A stretch of DNA of 6,934 nt from Alphaproteobacteria bacterium. GTDB lineage: Bacteria; Pseudomonadota; Alphaproteobacteria; Micavibrionales; Micavibrionaceae. The notes below the pieces were generated by a model. That model worked only from the letters and a program-made list of their open reading frames with translations, did no database searches and was not told the DNA's origin. The stretch covers positions 1 through 6,934 of the forward strand of contig JALZUF010000120.1 in NCBI GenBank assembly GCA_023301785.1, written 5' to 3'. A program made the translations under genes and the position numbers. Shown here in pieces: positions 6,114 through 6,934 of the stretch (position 1 is its first letter; each line of letters begins with the position of its first letter).

Positions 6114-6674
6114 CTACTCATTTTGTAAATTCAGCTCTGCTAGCCTTATTTTAGTATCGCCATAGCTTTTCTCATGAATAACAGAAATTAAGGGACAGTT
6201 TATAATTTCATGCCCTGCCGTTTCAATAACGAATACGCAATCTTGATTGACCCATCCCCCATCCAATAAGGCTTCTAATGACTTATTGATTAAATTTTTA
6301 TCGTATGGAGGATCCAAAAAAATCAAATTGGCAGGTTCTATATTATCTGGCTTTGATTTAATTTTAGTCGCGTCTTGAATAAAAAGGTTCGTATTATCTA
6401 TTTCTGCTAAATTTTCTATATTCTGCTTACAAAGGGCATAAGATTTTTTACTAACGTCAAAAAACGTACAACTTTGTGCCCCTTGGGATAAAGCCTCCAG
6501 CCCTAAGGCCCCAGTGCCACAAAAAGCATCTAAAACAACAGCATCTTCCAATAACGCTCTGGAGTTCAGCATATTAAATACAGCTTGCCTGATCTTATCA
6601 GACGTAGGGCGTACAGCATTATCGTTAGGCGTAATGAGTTTCCTATTTCGATTTTTACCACCGCAAATTCTCAT
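6114..6674 (-). CDS. rsmD: 16S rRNA (guanine(966)-N2)-methyltransferase RsmD
   Basis: A 186-residue cytosolic class I SAM-dependent methyltransferase that methylates N2 of G966 (E. coli numbering) in helix 31 of 16S rRNA on the assembling 30S subunit. The N-terminus MRICGGKNRNRKL and the RPTSDKIRQAVFNML segment (22-36) are RsmD hallmarks. The SAM-binding motif I is VLDAFCGTGALGLEAL (47-62, acidic Asp49), the acidic residue ending the next strand is Asp72, and the catalytic motif IV is DPPY (120-123). Length matches the family. The start codon overlaps the stop of the upstream rluB-like gene in the sequence TAATG, so translation is probably coupled by reinitiation. Its stop lies 6 bases from the uppP stop, with no obvious terminator hairpin in between. 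Confidence 0.96.
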   Translation of the reverse strand: MRICGGKNRNRKLITPNDNAVRPTSDKIRQAVFNMLNSRALLEDAVVLDAFCGTGALGLEALSQGAQSCTFFDVSKKSYALCKQNIENLAEIDNTNLFIQDATKIKSKPDNIEPANLIFLDPPYDKNLINKSLEALLDGGWVNQDCVFVIETAGHEIINCPLISVIHEKSYGDTKIRLAELNLQNE

Positions 6675-6934
6675 TATTTGAAAAATCCTGACAACTGATC
6701 TTTAAGCACAGTTCGTTTAATCTCCATAACTGATCCTTTTTCCAATTTACCCAGTTGAAATGGCCCGTAGGATAAACGGATCAATCTGTTTACATTCAAA
6801 CCGATCGCTTCCATTACATTACGTACTTCACGGTTTTTACCTTCTTTCAGGGCTATCTCAATCCACGCATTATCGCCTTGTTGTTTTTCCAACGTGGCCT
6901 CAATTCCCTTATATCGGATTTTATCGTGCACAAT
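6674..6934 (-). CDS. rluB: RluB-like 23S rRNA pseudouridine synthase, C-terminal part
   Basis: The last 86 or so codons of a pseudouridine synthase of the RsuA/RluB/E/F family; the gene continues past the right edge. The visible part has the family's C-terminal signature EGKNREVRNVMEAIGLNVNR (a basic RNA-contacting helix) followed by LIRLSYGPFQLGKLEKG and a closing strand. The catalytic-Asp domain and any S4 domain lie outside the window. The GTG at 6929-6931 is an internal valine, not a start, since the frame runs on to the edge. Among relatives, RluB (pseudouridine 2605 of 23S rRNA in E. coli) is the commonest alphaproteobacterial member and is often beside rsmD, which is why I prefer it to RluE, RluF or RsuA. 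The stop TAA shares its last base with the ATG of rsmD. Confidence 0.85.
   Translation of the reverse strand: MVHDKIRYKGIEATLEKQQGDNAWIEIALKEGKNREVRNVMEAIGLNVNRLIRLSYGPFQLGKLEKGSVMEIKRTVLKDQLSGFFK

Noticed and set aside
6929..6931. GTG as the start of the rluB-like gene
   Set aside because: The reading frame continues without a stop to the right edge, and the family needs about 150 or more residues upstream. This is an internal valine in a truncated gene.

Overview
The window is a chromosomal segment of an AT-rich alphaproteobacterium. The evidence for this is a glutathione-S-transferase-fold protein that looks like FzlA, the FtsZ-binding division factor known only from Alphaproteobacteria, and a PAS histidine kinase with the H-box context common in that class. 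Genus cannot be fixed from the sequence. No mobile element, CRISPR array, tRNA, rRNA or recognisable riboswitch is present. Coding density is very high: the longest gene-free stretch is 67 bases (3151-3217).

Layout, left to right. (1) A plus-strand PAS-PAS-HisKA-HATPase sensor kinase (to 1553), whose reading frame is open through the left edge. It meets, stop to stop with 2 bases between, (2) a minus-strand pair: fzlA (3150-2482) followed 23 bases later by an atypical NAD(P)-binding SDR protein (2458-1556). A perfect TATAAT ends 7 bases before the fzlA ATG, which suggests a leaderless transcript. (3) A minus-strand membrane/periplasm cluster, transcribed in the order: small two-helix membrane protein of unknown function (5240-5037), secreted YceI (5018-4425), then a cytochrome b561 joined through a fifth membrane helix to a second YceI domain (4420-3218). 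Gaps inside the cluster are 18 and 4 bases, so an operon is likely. (4) Divergently, uppP (5292-6107), the undecaprenyl-diphosphate phosphatase that recycles the lipid carrier of peptidoglycan synthesis. (5) Convergent with uppP, the minus-strand pair rluB-like pseudouridine synthase (3' part only, to the right edge) and rsmD, the 16S rRNA guanine-N2 methyltransferase. Their stop and start codons overlap as TAATG.

Two themes connect the genes. One is envelope and division: FzlA governs FtsZ filaments and septal wall synthesis, and UppP supplies the lipid carrier. The other is isoprenoid/quinone redox: b561 proteins exchange electrons with quinones, and YceI lipocalins bind polyisoprenoids. 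The part most worth a second look is the unknown small membrane protein - YceI - b561::YceI cluster. Most of the remaining content is housekeeping, and I see no convincing wholly new system.
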